Source: JAGSOU01 sp049974865 (lineage in GTDB: Bacteria; Pseudomonadota; Alphaproteobacteria; Rhodobacterales; Rhodobacteraceae). Taken from it: a DNA stretch of 64,000 nucleotides. Below, in pieces: positions 16,706-25,606 of this stretch. The notes beneath the pieces were generated by a model. That model saw only the letters and a program-made list of their open reading frames with translations. It searched no databases and was not told the origin of the DNA. The stretch's first letter is position 1, and every line of letters begins with the position of its first letter. Made by a program: the position numbers and the translations under genes. The DNA lies in contig JBNGCX010000014.1 in the NCBI GenBank assembly GCA_049974865.1, forward strand, positions 6,207 to 70,206, in the 5' to 3' direction.

Positions 16706-17322
16706 TGATCCGGGTTGAAAAGGGCGCGACGCGCTGGACGCTGACCATCGACCGGCCCGACAAGGCCAACTCGCTGACAAAGGCCATGCTGGAGGAGCTG
16801 GCGGCGGCGCTGGCCGAGGCCACGGAAGCGCAGGTGCCGGTGCTGGTGTTGACCGGCGCGGGCAAGGTATTCAGCGCCGGTGCCGATCTCGACGAGGCGC
16901 GCGCGGGGCTGGCCAGGGACGACGTGTGGGAGCGCCTGTCGGGCGCCATCGCCGGTTTCCCGGGCCTGTCCATCGCCGCGCTGAACGGCACGCTGGCGGG
17001 CGGGGCCTTCGGCATGGCGCTGGCCTGCGACTTGCGGATCGCGGTGCCGGGGGCGAAATTCTTCTACCCGGTGATGAAGCTGGGCTTCCTGCCGCAGCCT
17101 TCCGACCCTGGCCGCCTGACCGCGCTGGTGGGCCCGGCGCGGGCCAAGCTGATCCTGATGGCGGGGCAGAAGATCACCGCCGAAGAGGCGCTGGGCTTCG
17201 GCCTGATCGAGCGGATCGTGGAGGCCGAGGCGCTGGGCGAAGCGGTCGAGGCGCTGGCCGAGGCGGCCGAGGTGGGCAAGCCGGAGGTCCGCTCCGAGAT
17301 CAAGGCGATGTGCAACGCCTAG
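16705..17322 (+). CDS. Enoyl-CoA hydratase/isomerase-family protein, short
   Basis: Crotonase-fold protein of 205 aa, shorter than the usual ~260. It retains the N-terminal WTLTIDRPDKANSLTKAML, the CoA-binding GKVFSAGADLDEA and the oxyanion-hole ALNGTLAGGAFGMALACDLRIA. The shortening is at the C-terminus, where the last helices normally assist trimer formation. The start overlaps the SDR stop by one base. Its stop codon shares a CTAG with that of the convergent HNH gene. Exact reaction unassigned. Confidence 0.87.
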   Translation: MIRVEKGATRWTLTIDRPDKANSLTKAMLEELAAALAEATEAQVPVLVLTGAGKVFSAGADLDEARAGLARDDVWERLSGAIAGFPGLSIAALNGTLAGGAFGMALACDLRIAVPGAKFFYPVMKLGFLPQPSDPGRLTALVGPARAKLILMAGQKITAEEALGFGLIERIVEAEALGEAVEALAEAAEVGKPEVRSEIKAMCNA

Positions 17323-17621
17323 CGCCGCCGCCGCGGCCCGGGCGTTTTCGAATGGAACCCCGGCGGGCGCTTGGCGACCCACTTGATGAATTTCGCCAGC
17401 CTTGGGTGGGCGCGCAGGGCCTCGATGCTGTTGTAGTCGCGGGCGAGGTCGGCCTCGCTCAGCGTGGCGTGGATTTCATTGTGGCAGATCTGGTGCAGCA
17501 GAACCGTCGGCCCGCCCTTGCCGCCCTTGAGCCGGGGCGTCAGGTGATGCAGGCTCTGCCGCGCTTCCGGCGGGATCGGGCGGCCGCAGAGCGGGCAGAG
17601 GGGCGTGTCGCTGTCGCTCAT
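17319..17621 (-). CDS. Small HNH-nuclease-domain protein
   Basis: A 100-aa protein with a zinc-finger-supported HNH motif: CPLC (C9, C12), then HHLTPRLKGGKGG (H25, H26) and HQICHNEIH (H43 to H51). A basic C-terminus (KTPGPRRRR) may bind nucleic acid. The layout fits small stand-alone HNH proteins of unknown role, common on chromosomes of this group. The upstream frame continues to 17717, but ATG 17621 has GAGG nine bases before it and starts just ahead of the first cysteine pair. No intron, intein or phage gene is near. Confidence 0.85.
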   Translation of the reverse strand: MSDSDTPLCPLCGRPIPPEARQSLHHLTPRLKGGKGGPTVLLHQICHNEIHATLSEADLARDYNSIEALRAHPRLAKFIKWVAKRPPGFHSKTPGPRRRR

Positions 17622-17701
17622 GGTCTTCGCCTCTTGAGAAATTGCCGGTCCGGTGCCACAGGATGGGGATGCGCGGGGGCCGGGGCAAGGGAACAGGGAC
17701 G

Positions 17702-18895
17702 ATGAGCGACCAGGCATGTGACGCCCTTGTCATCGGGGCCGGCCCCGCCGGGTTGATGGCGGCCCAGGAGATGGCGCGCGCCGGGCTCGCGGTGCTGGTG
17801 GCCGAGGCCAAGCCCTCGGTCGGCCGGAAGTTTCTTATGGCGGGCAAGTCGGGGCTGAACCTGACCAAGGACGAGCCCTACGAACCGTTCCTCGCCGCCT
17901 TTGGCGAGGCCGCCGGGCCGTTGCGCCCGATGCTGGAGGGTTTCGGCCCCGAGGCGGTGCAGGACTGGGCGCGGGGGCTGGGACAGGAGCTGTTCACCGG
18001 CAGCTCGGGCCGGGTGTTTCCCAAGGTGATGAAGGCCTCGCCGCTGCTGCGCGCCTGGCTGGTGCGGCTGGGCGATCTGGGCGTCGAGATACGCACCCGC
18101 TGGCGCTGGCGCGGCTGGGACGGCGAGGTGGCATTGTTTGACACGCCCGAGGGCGAACTGCGGCTGACCGCGGCGGTCACCGTGCTGGCGCTGGGCGGGG
18201 CAAGCTGGGCACGGCTGGGCTCGGACGGCGCCTGGGCCGAGGTGCTGCGCGGTGAGGGGGTCGAGGTGACCCCGTTTCAACCCGCCAACATAGGGTTTCT
18301 CGTGGACTGGTCAGAGCACATGGCGCGCCAGTTCGGCCAGCCGGTCAAGGGGACCGCCCTGATCGCGGATGGCAAGAGGGTGCGCGGCGAATACGTGATC
18401 TCGCGGCGCGGGCTGGAGGGCGGCGGCATCTACGCCGTCTCGCGCGCGGTGCGCGAGGGGGCGGAACTGGCCATTGACCTGATGCCGGACTGGAGCGAGG
18501 AAAAGATCGCCGCCGAGCTGTCCCGCCCGCGCGGCAAGGCCAGCCTGTCGAACCATCTGCGCAAGGCGCTGCGTCTCGACCCCGCGCGGCTGGCGCTGCT
18601 GATGGAGTTTGGCCGACCCCTGCCGCAGGGCGCGGCGCTGGCGCGGCTGATCAAGCACCTGCCGGTGCGCCATGCGGGCCCCCGCCCGCTGGACGAGGCC
18701 ATCTCGACCGCCGGCGGCGTGGCCTGGGCGGCGCTGGACGACACCCTCATGCTGCGCGCCCGCCCGGGCACCTTTTGCGCGGGCGAGATGCTGGATTGGG
18801 AGGCGCCCACGGGCGGCTACCTGCTGACCGGGTGCCTGGCCACGGGGCGCTGGGCGGGCCGGGCGGCGGCTCAGCGCGCCATGGCGCGGGCGTAG
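17702..18895 (+). CDS. TIGR03862-type flavoprotein (HI0933-like oxidoreductase)
   Basis: A 397-aa FAD-binding protein. The Rossmann motif VIGAGPAGLMAAQEMARAG is at residues 10-28, followed by the family's VGRKFLMAGKSGLNLTKDEP and ending with AGEMLDWEAPTGGYLLTGCLATGRWAGRAAA, typical of the HI0933/BaiN superfamily and specifically of TIGR03862. Likely an NAD(P)H-dependent oxidoreductase of unknown substrate. Start at ATG 17702 (AGGGA upstream). Its 3' end overlaps the convergent GST gene by 25 bp. Confidence 0.9.
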   Translation: MSDQACDALVIGAGPAGLMAAQEMARAGLAVLVAEAKPSVGRKFLMAGKSGLNLTKDEPYEPFLAAFGEAAGPLRPMLEGFGPEAVQDWARGLGQELFTGSSGRVFPKVMKASPLLRAWLVRLGDLGVEIRTRWRWRGWDGEVALFDTPEGELRLTAAVTVLALGGASWARLGSDGAWAEVLRGEGVEVTPFQPANIGFLVDWSEHMARQFGQPVKGTALIADGKRVRGEYVISRRGLEGGGIYAVSRAVREGAELAIDLMPDWSEEKIAAELSRPRGKASLSNHLRKALRLDPARLALLMEFGRPLPQGAALARLIKHLPVRHAGPRPLDEAISTAGGVAWAALDDTLMLRARPGTFCAGEMLDWEAPTGGYLLTGCLATGRWAGRAAAQRAMARA

Positions 18896-19458
18896 GCGGG
18901 GCGTTCGCGCATCCGGGCGATATAGTCCCGCAGTTTCGGTTCTTCGATCGTGAAGCGCGCGGCCTCGGCCCAGGTGCCGCAATGGGTGAGCAGGATGTCC
19001 GGCACGGTCATCACCTCGCCCATCAGGAACGGGCCGGACCCCATGCGCGCGACGAGCGTCTTCTGGCTGCGGGCGAATTCCCAGCGCAGCGAGTCCTTTA
19101 TCGCGGACTGGCGCAACTCTTCGGGCAGGACGAAAGTGTGGCGCGCGGCCATCCACAGCGTGGCGTCGAACTCGTCGAGCAGGAACTGTGTCAGGCTGTC
19201 CTGCCGCGCGCGGTCGAGCGTGCCGGCGGGGAAGGTCAGTCCGCCATGCTTGTCGGCGAGATAGGTCATGATCGCGGTGGAATCGGTGATCGGCACGCCG
19301 TCCTCGATCAGCACCGGGATCTTGCCCGCCGGGTTCACCGCGCGCGCATCCTCCGATTGCGGGGGCGCGGCGACATGTTCGTAGGGTTGTTCCAGTTCCT
19401 CCAGCGTCCAGAGCACGCGGAAGGCGCGGCTTTTGACGCTGCCGATGACCTTGTACAT
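18871..19458 (-). CDS. Glutathione S-transferase family protein
   Basis: Cytosolic GST of 195 aa. The N-terminal thioredoxin-like domain is MYKVIGSVKSRAFRVLWTLEELEQPYEHV, with the cis-Pro glutathione-binding segment GKIPVLIEDG and the ESxAI-like DSTAIMTYLAD. The C-terminal all-alpha domain starts near residue 85. Family role: conjugation of glutathione to electrophiles or peroxide reduction. GGGAG precedes ATG 19458. It is divergent from the Acg-type gene and overlaps the end of the flavoprotein gene. Confidence 0.92.
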   Translation of the reverse strand: MYKVIGSVKSRAFRVLWTLEELEQPYEHVAAPPQSEDARAVNPAGKIPVLIEDGVPITDSTAIMTYLADKHGGLTFPAGTLDRARQDSLTQFLLDEFDATLWMAARHTFVLPEELRQSAIKDSLRWEFARSQKTLVARMGSGPFLMGEVMTVPDILLTHCGTWAEAARFTIEEPKLRDYIARMRERPAYARAMAR

Positions 19459-19593
19459 TCGTTTCTCCCTTCTTCCCGTGCGCAGTCTTGCCCTGTCGGG
19501 AGGCGGCTGCAAGGCCCCGTTTGAGGCGGATCAAGGACGGGCACCCGGGGCTGTGAGACCTCTGGCGTCGCAGGGCGGATGCGGGAGGATGCG

Positions 19594-20685
19594 ATGACAC
19601 GGCTGGCACGGCGGACGGTGATGATCGGCGGGGGGCTGGCCCTGGCCGGGCTGGGCGCGGACGCCGCCCGACAGATGAGCCGGAAGGGCTATGACGCTGC
19701 GCTGGACCGGATGGGCGCGCCCCTGCCCGAGGCGCCGGTTCTGGCCGACCTGGTGCGCTATGCCACGCTGGCCGCCAACGGCCACAACACCCAGCCCTGG
19801 CGATTCGCCGCAACGGTCGACGGCGTGTCGCTGCGCCCGGACTTCGGCCGCCGCACCCCGGAGGTGGACCCGGACGACCACCACCTCTTCGCCAGCCTCG
19901 GCTGCGCGGTCGAGAACCTGTCAATCGCGGCCCGGGCGCGCGGGCTGGGCGGCCTGGTCGATGCGGCGGCGGCCGAGACCGAATTGGCGGTGGACCTGTC
20001 CCCCGGCGCGGGCGAGGCGCAGCCCCTGCTGGAGGTCATCCCGGAACGGCAGAGCACGCGGGGGATGTATGACGGCAGCGCGCTGACGGCAAAGGAGGCC
20101 GGGCGGCTGGTGCAGGCCGCGGCCCTGCACGGGGTGGAGGCGCTGTTCATCGACGCGCCCGAGCGGGTGGAACAGATGCTGGCCCTGGTGCTGGAGGGCA
20201 ACGCCCGGCAGATTGCCGACCCGGCCTTCGTAGCGGAGCTGAAAGACTGGATCCGTTTCAGCCCCGCGCAGGCGGCGCGCACCGGAGACGGGCTGTTCTC
20301 GGGATCCTCGGGCAACCCGTCCTTGCCCTCGTGGCTGGGGCCGCGGCTGTTCGGCCTCGTGTTCAACGCCGCGGCCGAGAATGAGAAATACGCGGCGCAG
20401 GTCCGCTCCTCGGCCGGGCTGATCGTGTTGGTGGCGCCCCGGGACAACCCGCGCGGCTGGGTGGCCGCCGGGCGGGCCTGCCAGCGGCTGATGCTGCAGG
20501 CCACGCTGGACGGGCTGAAATGCGCCTTCGTGAACCAGGCGGTAGAGGTGCCCGAGATGCGGACGGAACTGCGCAGCCTGCTGGGGTTGGGCGACCGGCG
20601 CCCGAACCTGGTGCTGCGAGTGGGGCGCGGCCCGGCTCTGCCTAAATCGCTGCGCCGCCCGGTGACCGAGGTGCTGGAGGCCTAG
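19594..20685 (+). CDS. Acg-type nitroreductase-fold protein, exported-looking
   Basis: A 363-aa protein of the Acg/nitroreductase-like family, two tandem half-nitroreductase folds in one chain. Visible landmarks: ATLAANGHNTQPWRF (the FMN-site strand), IPERQSTRGMYDG, and VAAGRACQRLMLQATLDGLKCAFVNQAVEVPEMR. The N-terminus LARRTVMIGGGLALAGLG resembles a Tat signal, with RR followed by a hydrophobic stretch. Start at ATG 19594, since GGGAGG precedes it; ATG 19579 is the alternative. Acg in Mycobacterium lacks enzymatic turnover and binds flavin; the role here is unknown. The stop shares a CTAG with holA. Confidence 0.82.
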   Translation: MTRLARRTVMIGGGLALAGLGADAARQMSRKGYDAALDRMGAPLPEAPVLADLVRYATLAANGHNTQPWRFAATVDGVSLRPDFGRRTPEVDPDDHHLFASLGCAVENLSIAARARGLGGLVDAAAAETELAVDLSPGAGEAQPLLEVIPERQSTRGMYDGSALTAKEAGRLVQAAALHGVEALFIDAPERVEQMLALVLEGNARQIADPAFVAELKDWIRFSPAQAARTGDGLFSGSSGNPSLPSWLGPRLFGLVFNAAAENEKYAAQVRSSAGLIVLVAPRDNPRGWVAAGRACQRLMLQATLDGLKCAFVNQAVEVPEMRTELRSLLGLGDRRPNLVLRVGRGPALPKSLRRPVTEVLEA

Positions 20686-21704
20686 CGCGCGCCCAGCATC
20701 GCCAGCCGGATCAGGGTGCGCTCCATCATCGCCATCGCCGGCGCGCGCGAGGATGAGCGCAGCTGCAGGTCGGCGTCGATCAGGATTCGCAGGGCCTGTT
20801 CCAGCTTGTGCACGCCCCATTTCTGGGCCTGCCGCAGCATCCGGTCGCGGCGCGGCCCGAAGACCGGCGGGCGCACCCGCGCAATGCCCGCGCTCGCCCC
20901 GCCGGGGTCGCAGCAGGCGGCGTGCAGGGTGCGGAAATGCCGGGTGGCGCCGATGCACAGGCCCACCGGCTGCACGCCCTGCGCCTTGAGTTTCTGCAGC
21001 ACCGGGTCGACCTCGCCCAGCCGCCCCTCGGCCACCAGGTTCAGCACGTCGTCCAGCGCCGCCTCGGTCGAGGTGGGCGCGCAGGCGGCGACATCCTCGC
21101 TGGAGAGCGGCGTGTCGTCGCCCAGCTTGTAGAGCCCGATCTTTTCCACCACCTGCCGGAAATCGCCGGGGTCGAGCATGCGCGAGAGCGCCTCGAGATC
21201 GGTCATCGCCTCGCGCCCGATATTCTTCAGCCCCGCCTTGCCCAATTCCGCCTCGATCTCGTCGCGCGAGGGCGGGTCGTCGTAGATGCCCGCGGCATAG
21301 GCGTTGGGATGGCCCTCGAACAGCTTGCGCAGGGCCGAGCGGGCGTTGAGCTGCTTGGCGGTGACGATCAGTTGCGCGTCGCCCTCCTGCCAGTCCTCCA
21401 GCGCGGCCTTGATGGCGGGGGCGTGGGAATCGCCGGCCTCCTCGACGAAGACAACGCGCGGGCCGGGGAAGAACCCCTGCGCCTTCAGCGCGTCCAGCAA
21501 CTGCGCGGGGTCGGATTTCAGGTCAGACCCGCTCATCCTCGTCAGGCGCATCTCCTCTTCGCCCTGCGGGCCGACGAGGGCGGCGATCACCTCCTGCCGC
21601 TTCAGTGCCACGCGCATGGCGTCGGCACCGTAGATCAGCAGGCCCGTGCGGTGCGGCTCGGGCCTGGCGAAGTACCGCCCGGCATCGCGCCCCGCCAGTT
21701 TCAT
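20682..21704 (-). CDS. holA: DNA polymerase III delta subunit
   Basis: Clamp-loader subunit that opens the beta sliding clamp. The 340-aa protein has the delta layout: GLLIYGADAMRVALKRQEVIAAL, then RVVFVEEAGDS, a clamp-loader lid domain EIEAELGKAGLKNIGREAMTDLEAL and the C-terminal collar domain (LMLRQAQKWG-type helix followed by DADLQLRSS). As usual for delta there is no functional Walker A. It overlaps lptE by 4 bp (ATGA), an arrangement expected for leuS-lptE-holA operons. Confidence 0.93.
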   Translation of the reverse strand: MKLAGRDAGRYFARPEPHRTGLLIYGADAMRVALKRQEVIAALVGPQGEEEMRLTRMSGSDLKSDPAQLLDALKAQGFFPGPRVVFVEEAGDSHAPAIKAALEDWQEGDAQLIVTAKQLNARSALRKLFEGHPNAYAAGIYDDPPSRDEIEAELGKAGLKNIGREAMTDLEALSRMLDPGDFRQVVEKIGLYKLGDDTPLSSEDVAACAPTSTEAALDDVLNLVAEGRLGEVDPVLQKLKAQGVQPVGLCIGATRHFRTLHAACCDPGGASAGIARVRPPVFGPRRDRMLRQAQKWGVHKLEQALRILIDADLQLRSSSRAPAMAMMERTLIRLAMLGAR

Positions 21705-22195
21705 GCCGGAAACGCCCCCGCGGCCGCGATCAGGCGGGTCACGATCTGGTCGGCGAGGATCACCATCAGCCGCTCATAGGCGTCGCGCTCGGCCACCAGG
21801 GTGGAAACGGTGGTGCCGGTGGCGGAATAGCCGGTGAAGCTGTCCACGGTTCCTTTGGTCAGGACCGCCCCGCTGCCCGCGTCGGACAGGGTATAGGCGA
21901 CCCGCCCGATCACGTTGTAGCGGGTGATTTCCTGCGCCGTTGTGATGGCCAACTCGTCGGTGTCAGTCTCGATAACATAGCTGAGGCGATAGGCCGGGGC
22001 CTGCGCCCGGCCCAGCCGGTCCTCGAGTCGCGCAACAAGGGTGAAGCCGTTGCGCTCGTCGGGCGCGTCCACCAGGACGCGCCCGCGCAGTTTCTCGGCC
22101 ACGCCGCCGGTGCCATAGGCGGGCTGGAAGCCGCAGCCGGCCAGCGGCAGCGCGGCGAGGCCCAGCAGGAAAAGGCGGCGGTCAGATGACGACAT
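21701..22195 (-). CDS. lptE: LPS-assembly lipoprotein LptE
   Basis: Outer-membrane lipoprotein that plugs LptD during LPS insertion. The 164-aa protein has a lipoprotein signal with lipobox LAGC (Cys21) and the family opening CGFQPAYGTGG. The central beta region includes YRLSYVIETDTDELAITTAQEITRYNVIG. It overlaps leuS at its 5' end (14 bp) and holA at its 3' end (4 bp), matching the gene order found in many proteobacteria. Confidence 0.93.
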   Translation of the reverse strand: MSSSDRRLFLLGLAALPLAGCGFQPAYGTGGVAEKLRGRVLVDAPDERNGFTLVARLEDRLGRAQAPAYRLSYVIETDTDELAITTAQEITRYNVIGRVAYTLSDAGSGAVLTKGTVDSFTGYSATGTTVSTLVAERDAYERLMVILADQIVTRLIAAAGAFPA

Positions 22196-24737
22196 TGATG
22201 ATGCGGCCCGGCACGACGATCAGCTTCTTGGGCTGGCCCCCGGCCAGCGCCTTGATCACAGCATCATCGGCCAGCGCCAGCTTTTCAACCTCTTCCTTGG
22301 CCATGTCCTTGGGCACGTTGATCTCGGATTTCCGCTTGCCGTTGATCTGGATCGGCATGGTCACCGTGTCCTCGAGCAGCATCGATTCGTCGGCCTCGGG
22401 CCAAGGCGCCTCGGCCACCAGCCCCTCGCCGCCCAACAGCTGCCAAATCTCCTCGGACAGGTGCGGGGTCATCGGCGCCATGAGCTGGGCCATGACCTTC
22501 ATCGCCTCTTTCCGGGCCGTGGCCCCGGCCCTGGATTTCTGCAACGTGTTGGTGAAGGCGTAGAGCTTGGCCACGGAGGTGTTGAAGCCGAAGCTCTCGA
22601 TGCCCATGGTCACGTCGTGGATCGTCTTGTGCATGGCGCGCAGCAGGTCCTCGTCGCCCCGGCCCTCGCCGGTCTGCTCGGCGATCTCGGCGGCGATGCG
22701 GTAGACGCGGGCGAGGTGCTTGAAGGCGGCCTCGGCCCCGGCGGCGGTCCATTCCACGTCGCGCTCGGGCGGGCTGTCGGACAGCACGAACCAGCGCGCG
22801 GTGTCGGCGCCGAAGGCCTCGATGATGTTCACCGGGTCGACGACGTTCTTCTTGGATTTCGACATCTTGGCCGAGGGGACAACCTCGACCTTCTCGCCGC
22901 CGTCCTTCAGGTACACCCCGTCCTCGCGCCGCTCCACATCCTCGGGCAGGTGGTAAACGGGCCGGTTGTTCTCGTCTCGCGTGAGGTAGATCTCATGCGT
23001 GACCATGCCCTGGGTGAACAGCGCGTTGAACGGCTCGATCGCCTTTTTCGGCAGATGCCCGGTGATGTGCATCGCGCGGGCGAAGAAGCGGGAATAGAGC
23101 AGGTGCAGGATGGCGTGCTCGATACCGCCGATATACTGGTCGACATTCATCCAGTATTCCGCCTCGGCCAGATCGGTCGGCGTCTCGGCCCGCGGCGCGG
23201 TGAAGCGGGCGAAATACCACGAGCTGTCCACGAAGGTGTCCATCGTGTCGGTCTCGCGCAGCGCCTCGCCGCCGCATTCCGGGCATTTGCAGTTGCGCCA
23301 GGTCGGGTGCCGGTCCAGCGGGTTGCCCGGCTTGTCGAAGCTGACGTCGTCGGGCAGGCGGACGGGCAGGTTTTCCTTTTTCTCGGGCACCACGCCGCAG
23401 CTGTCGCAATGCACCACCGGGATCGGGCAGCCCCAGTAGCGCTGGCGGCTCAGCCCCCAGTCGCGCAGGCGGAACTTGGTCACGCCGTGGCCCACGCCGT
23501 TTTCCTCGCAGAAGCGAATCGCGGCATCGACCGCCTCTTCGCCGGTCTGCACCTCGGGTCCGGCGAAGCCCTTGACCCAGCGCACCTTTTCGGTTTTCGG
23601 GGGCACGAAGGCCTCGTTCTCGACGGGCTTGCCGTCCTCAAGCGCCACGAAGGTGTCGATCACCGGCAGATCGTATTTCCGGGCGAAGTCGAGGTCGCGC
23701 TGGTCATGCGCCGGGCAGCCGAAGATGGCGCCGGTGCCGTAATCCATCAGGATGAAGTTGGCGATATAGACCGGCAGCTCCCACGCGGTGTCGAACGGGT
23801 GGCGCACGCGCAGGCCGGTGTCATAGCCCAGCTTTTCGGCGGTCTCGATCGCCTCTTCGGTGGTGCCGCCCTTGCGGCATTCGGCGTTGAAGGCGGCGAC
23901 CTTGTCATCCTGCGCCTCCAGCTGCTTGGCCAGCGGGTGGTCGGGCGAGATGCCGACGAAGGACGCGCCCATCAGCGTGTCGGGCCGGGTGGTGTAGACC
24001 TCGATCCGGTCATGCCCCTCGGGGCCGTCGATCAGCGAGAACGCCATCTGCAGCCCGCGCGACTTGCCGATCCAGTTGCGCTGCATCAGCTTGACCTTTT
24101 CCGGCCAGTCGTCGAGCCCGTCCAGCGCCTCAAGCAGCTCCTCGGAGAAATCGGAGATCTTGAAGAACCACTGCGTCAGCTCGCGCCGCTCCACCAGCGC
24201 GCCCGAGCGCCAGCCGCGCCCGTCCTCGACCTGCTCGTTGGCCAGCACGGTCATGTCAACCGGGTCCCAGTTGACCACGGCGTTCTTGCGGTAGACCAGC
24301 CCGGCCTCCAGCATGTCGATGAACATCGCCTGCTGCTGGCCGTAATATTCGGGGTCGCAGGTGGCGAATTCGCGGGACCAGTCGATCGACAGGCCCAGGG
24401 GCTTCATCTGGCCGCGCATGTCGGCGATGTTGCCGTAGGTCCAGTCCTTGGGATGGCCGCCGCGCTCCATCGCCGCGTTCTCGGCGGGCATGCCGAAGGC
24501 GTCCCAGCCCATCGGGTGCAGCACCGAGAACCCGCAGGAGGATTTGTAGCGCGCCACCACGTCGCCCATCGTGTAGTTGCGCACATGCCCCATGTGGATG
24601 CGCCCCGAGGGATAGGGGAACATCTCCAGCACGTAGTATTTCGGCTTGGTCTCATCGCGGCGGGCGGTGAAGGTGCCGGCCTTTTCCCAGGCGGCTTGCC
24701 ATTTCGGCTCGATCTCGCGGGGCTCAAAACGGGACAT
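22182..24737 (-). CDS. leuS: Leucyl-tRNA synthetase
   Basis: Charges tRNA-Leu. The 851-aa class I synthetase carries the HIGH-type motif PYPSGRIHMGH (41-51), the editing domain with TRPDTLMGASFVGISPDHPLA, and KMSKSKKN at about 612. The anticodon-binding domain and the small C-terminal domain (KLIVVPGRIINVVI) are complete. ATG 24737 was preferred over ATG 24755 because AAGGA lies eight bases upstream and the sequence then begins SRFEPREIEPKWQ. First gene of a leuS-lptE-holA unit. Confidence 0.97.
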   Translation of the reverse strand: MSRFEPREIEPKWQAAWEKAGTFTARRDETKPKYYVLEMFPYPSGRIHMGHVRNYTMGDVVARYKSSCGFSVLHPMGWDAFGMPAENAAMERGGHPKDWTYGNIADMRGQMKPLGLSIDWSREFATCDPEYYGQQQAMFIDMLEAGLVYRKNAVVNWDPVDMTVLANEQVEDGRGWRSGALVERRELTQWFFKISDFSEELLEALDGLDDWPEKVKLMQRNWIGKSRGLQMAFSLIDGPEGHDRIEVYTTRPDTLMGASFVGISPDHPLAKQLEAQDDKVAAFNAECRKGGTTEEAIETAEKLGYDTGLRVRHPFDTAWELPVYIANFILMDYGTGAIFGCPAHDQRDLDFARKYDLPVIDTFVALEDGKPVENEAFVPPKTEKVRWVKGFAGPEVQTGEEAVDAAIRFCEENGVGHGVTKFRLRDWGLSRQRYWGCPIPVVHCDSCGVVPEKKENLPVRLPDDVSFDKPGNPLDRHPTWRNCKCPECGGEALRETDTMDTFVDSSWYFARFTAPRAETPTDLAEAEYWMNVDQYIGGIEHAILHLLYSRFFARAMHITGHLPKKAIEPFNALFTQGMVTHEIYLTRDENNRPVYHLPEDVERREDGVYLKDGGEKVEVVPSAKMSKSKKNVVDPVNIIEAFGADTARWFVLSDSPPERDVEWTAAGAEAAFKHLARVYRIAAEIAEQTGEGRGDEDLLRAMHKTIHDVTMGIESFGFNTSVAKLYAFTNTLQKSRAGATARKEAMKVMAQLMAPMTPHLSEEIWQLLGGEGLVAEAPWPEADESMLLEDTVTMPIQINGKRKSEINVPKDMAKEEVEKLALADDAVIKALAGGQPKKLIVVPGRIINVVI

Positions 24738-24757
24738 GTTGCGGGTCCTTGTCATTC

Positions 24758-24782
24758 AAACGCCGGGCGCAGGGCCCGGCGT
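24758..24782 (-). terminator. Hairpin between the DUF3576 gene and leuS
   Basis: Stem CGCCGGGC (24761-24768) / GCCCGGCG (24774-24781), extended by an A-T pair, followed on the minus strand by only three T. It sits directly upstream of the leuS start codon. Either a weak terminator for the preceding gene or part of the leuS leader. Confidence 0.5.
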
Positions 24783-24815
24783 GGTGATACTTTCGCTGCT
24801 GGCGGGCGTAAAGCC

Positions 24816-25349
24816 TCAGAGCTGGCTGTCCTGGATGCGCAGTTGCCGCGCGCGGGTGAGAATCGCGTCCTCGACGGCGCGCACGGTGTCGGGGCCGACC
24901 GCGCCGCCGCGGCTGGCCAGCGCCACTTTCAGCGAGCGCGCGTCCAGCGCGGGGTCCTGTATGTATACGGTGGCGCGGTAGGCGCGGCCGCCGCCCGGCG
25001 GGGTGCCGTAGCCCGTCACGATGACGCCGGAGAAGGGATCGACCGATTGGATCGGCAGGAAGTTCAGCACCTCAAGCGAGGCCTTCCACAGGTACTTGTT
25101 GACCTCGACCGTGGTGTTGGGGTCGTCGCGCTGGGTGAACAGGTCCCAGATCGTCTCGCGCTTTTCATTCATGCCCAGGGGCGTGTTGGCGCGCTGACGT
25201 TCGATATTCTCCTGGCGGGCCTGCTCTTCCTCCGCGGTCCGCGGGCCCGAGCGCTGGAACGGGTTGCCGCTGCCGATTCCACCGCAGGCGCCCAGCGACA
25301 GGGCCGCGACCGTGAGAATCGTCACGCGTGCAAAGCTGTGGAAGGTCAT
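24816..25349 (-). CDS. DUF3576 lipoprotein
   Basis: A 177-aa lipoprotein: signal MTFHSFARVTILTVAALSLGAC with lipobox cysteine at 22, then a flexible stretch and the DUF3576 core (ETIWDLFTQRDDPNTTVEVNKYLWKASLEVLNFLPIQSVDPFSGVIVTGYG ... LDARSLKVALASRGG). Conserved in alphaproteobacteria upstream of leuS; probably in the outer membrane facing the periplasm. Molecular role unknown. Divergent from the porin gene. Confidence 0.88.
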   Translation of the reverse strand: MTFHSFARVTILTVAALSLGACGGIGSGNPFQRSGPRTAEEEQARQENIERQRANTPLGMNEKRETIWDLFTQRDDPNTTVEVNKYLWKASLEVLNFLPIQSVDPFSGVIVTGYGTPPGGGRAYRATVYIQDPALDARSLKVALASRGGAVGPDTVRAVEDAILTRARQLRIQDSQL

Positions 25350-25606
25350 GCGTCACCTGCCCCCGTTGAACCTTCCCGATCTCTAGCCGAGGCGGGAAAA
25401 GGGGACAAGGCTTTTCCCCAAGGGCCTCTGGGGCGGCGGGATGGGCGGTCGAGTCCGCGCGGTGTGGCAAAGCTGCATCAATCCGTGGCGCAGTGCGGCA
25501 GGGCCGGGGCGGTTTCTTGCATTCGAAAGGCCAAAGAGCGACACAGCAGCATACTCAGTTCGGACGTGCCGGCCTGAGGTGCACCTTTAACGAATGAGGG
25601 AAAACC

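Noticed and set aside
17319..17621. HNH gene as a homing endonuclease or mobile-intron remnant
   Set aside because: No split gene, intron or intein borders nearby; neighbours are intact housekeeping genes.
22461..25577. A 1038-codon open frame antisense to leuS and the DUF3576 gene
   Set aside because: Composition typical of an antisense shadow; leuS on the minus strand carries all motifs.
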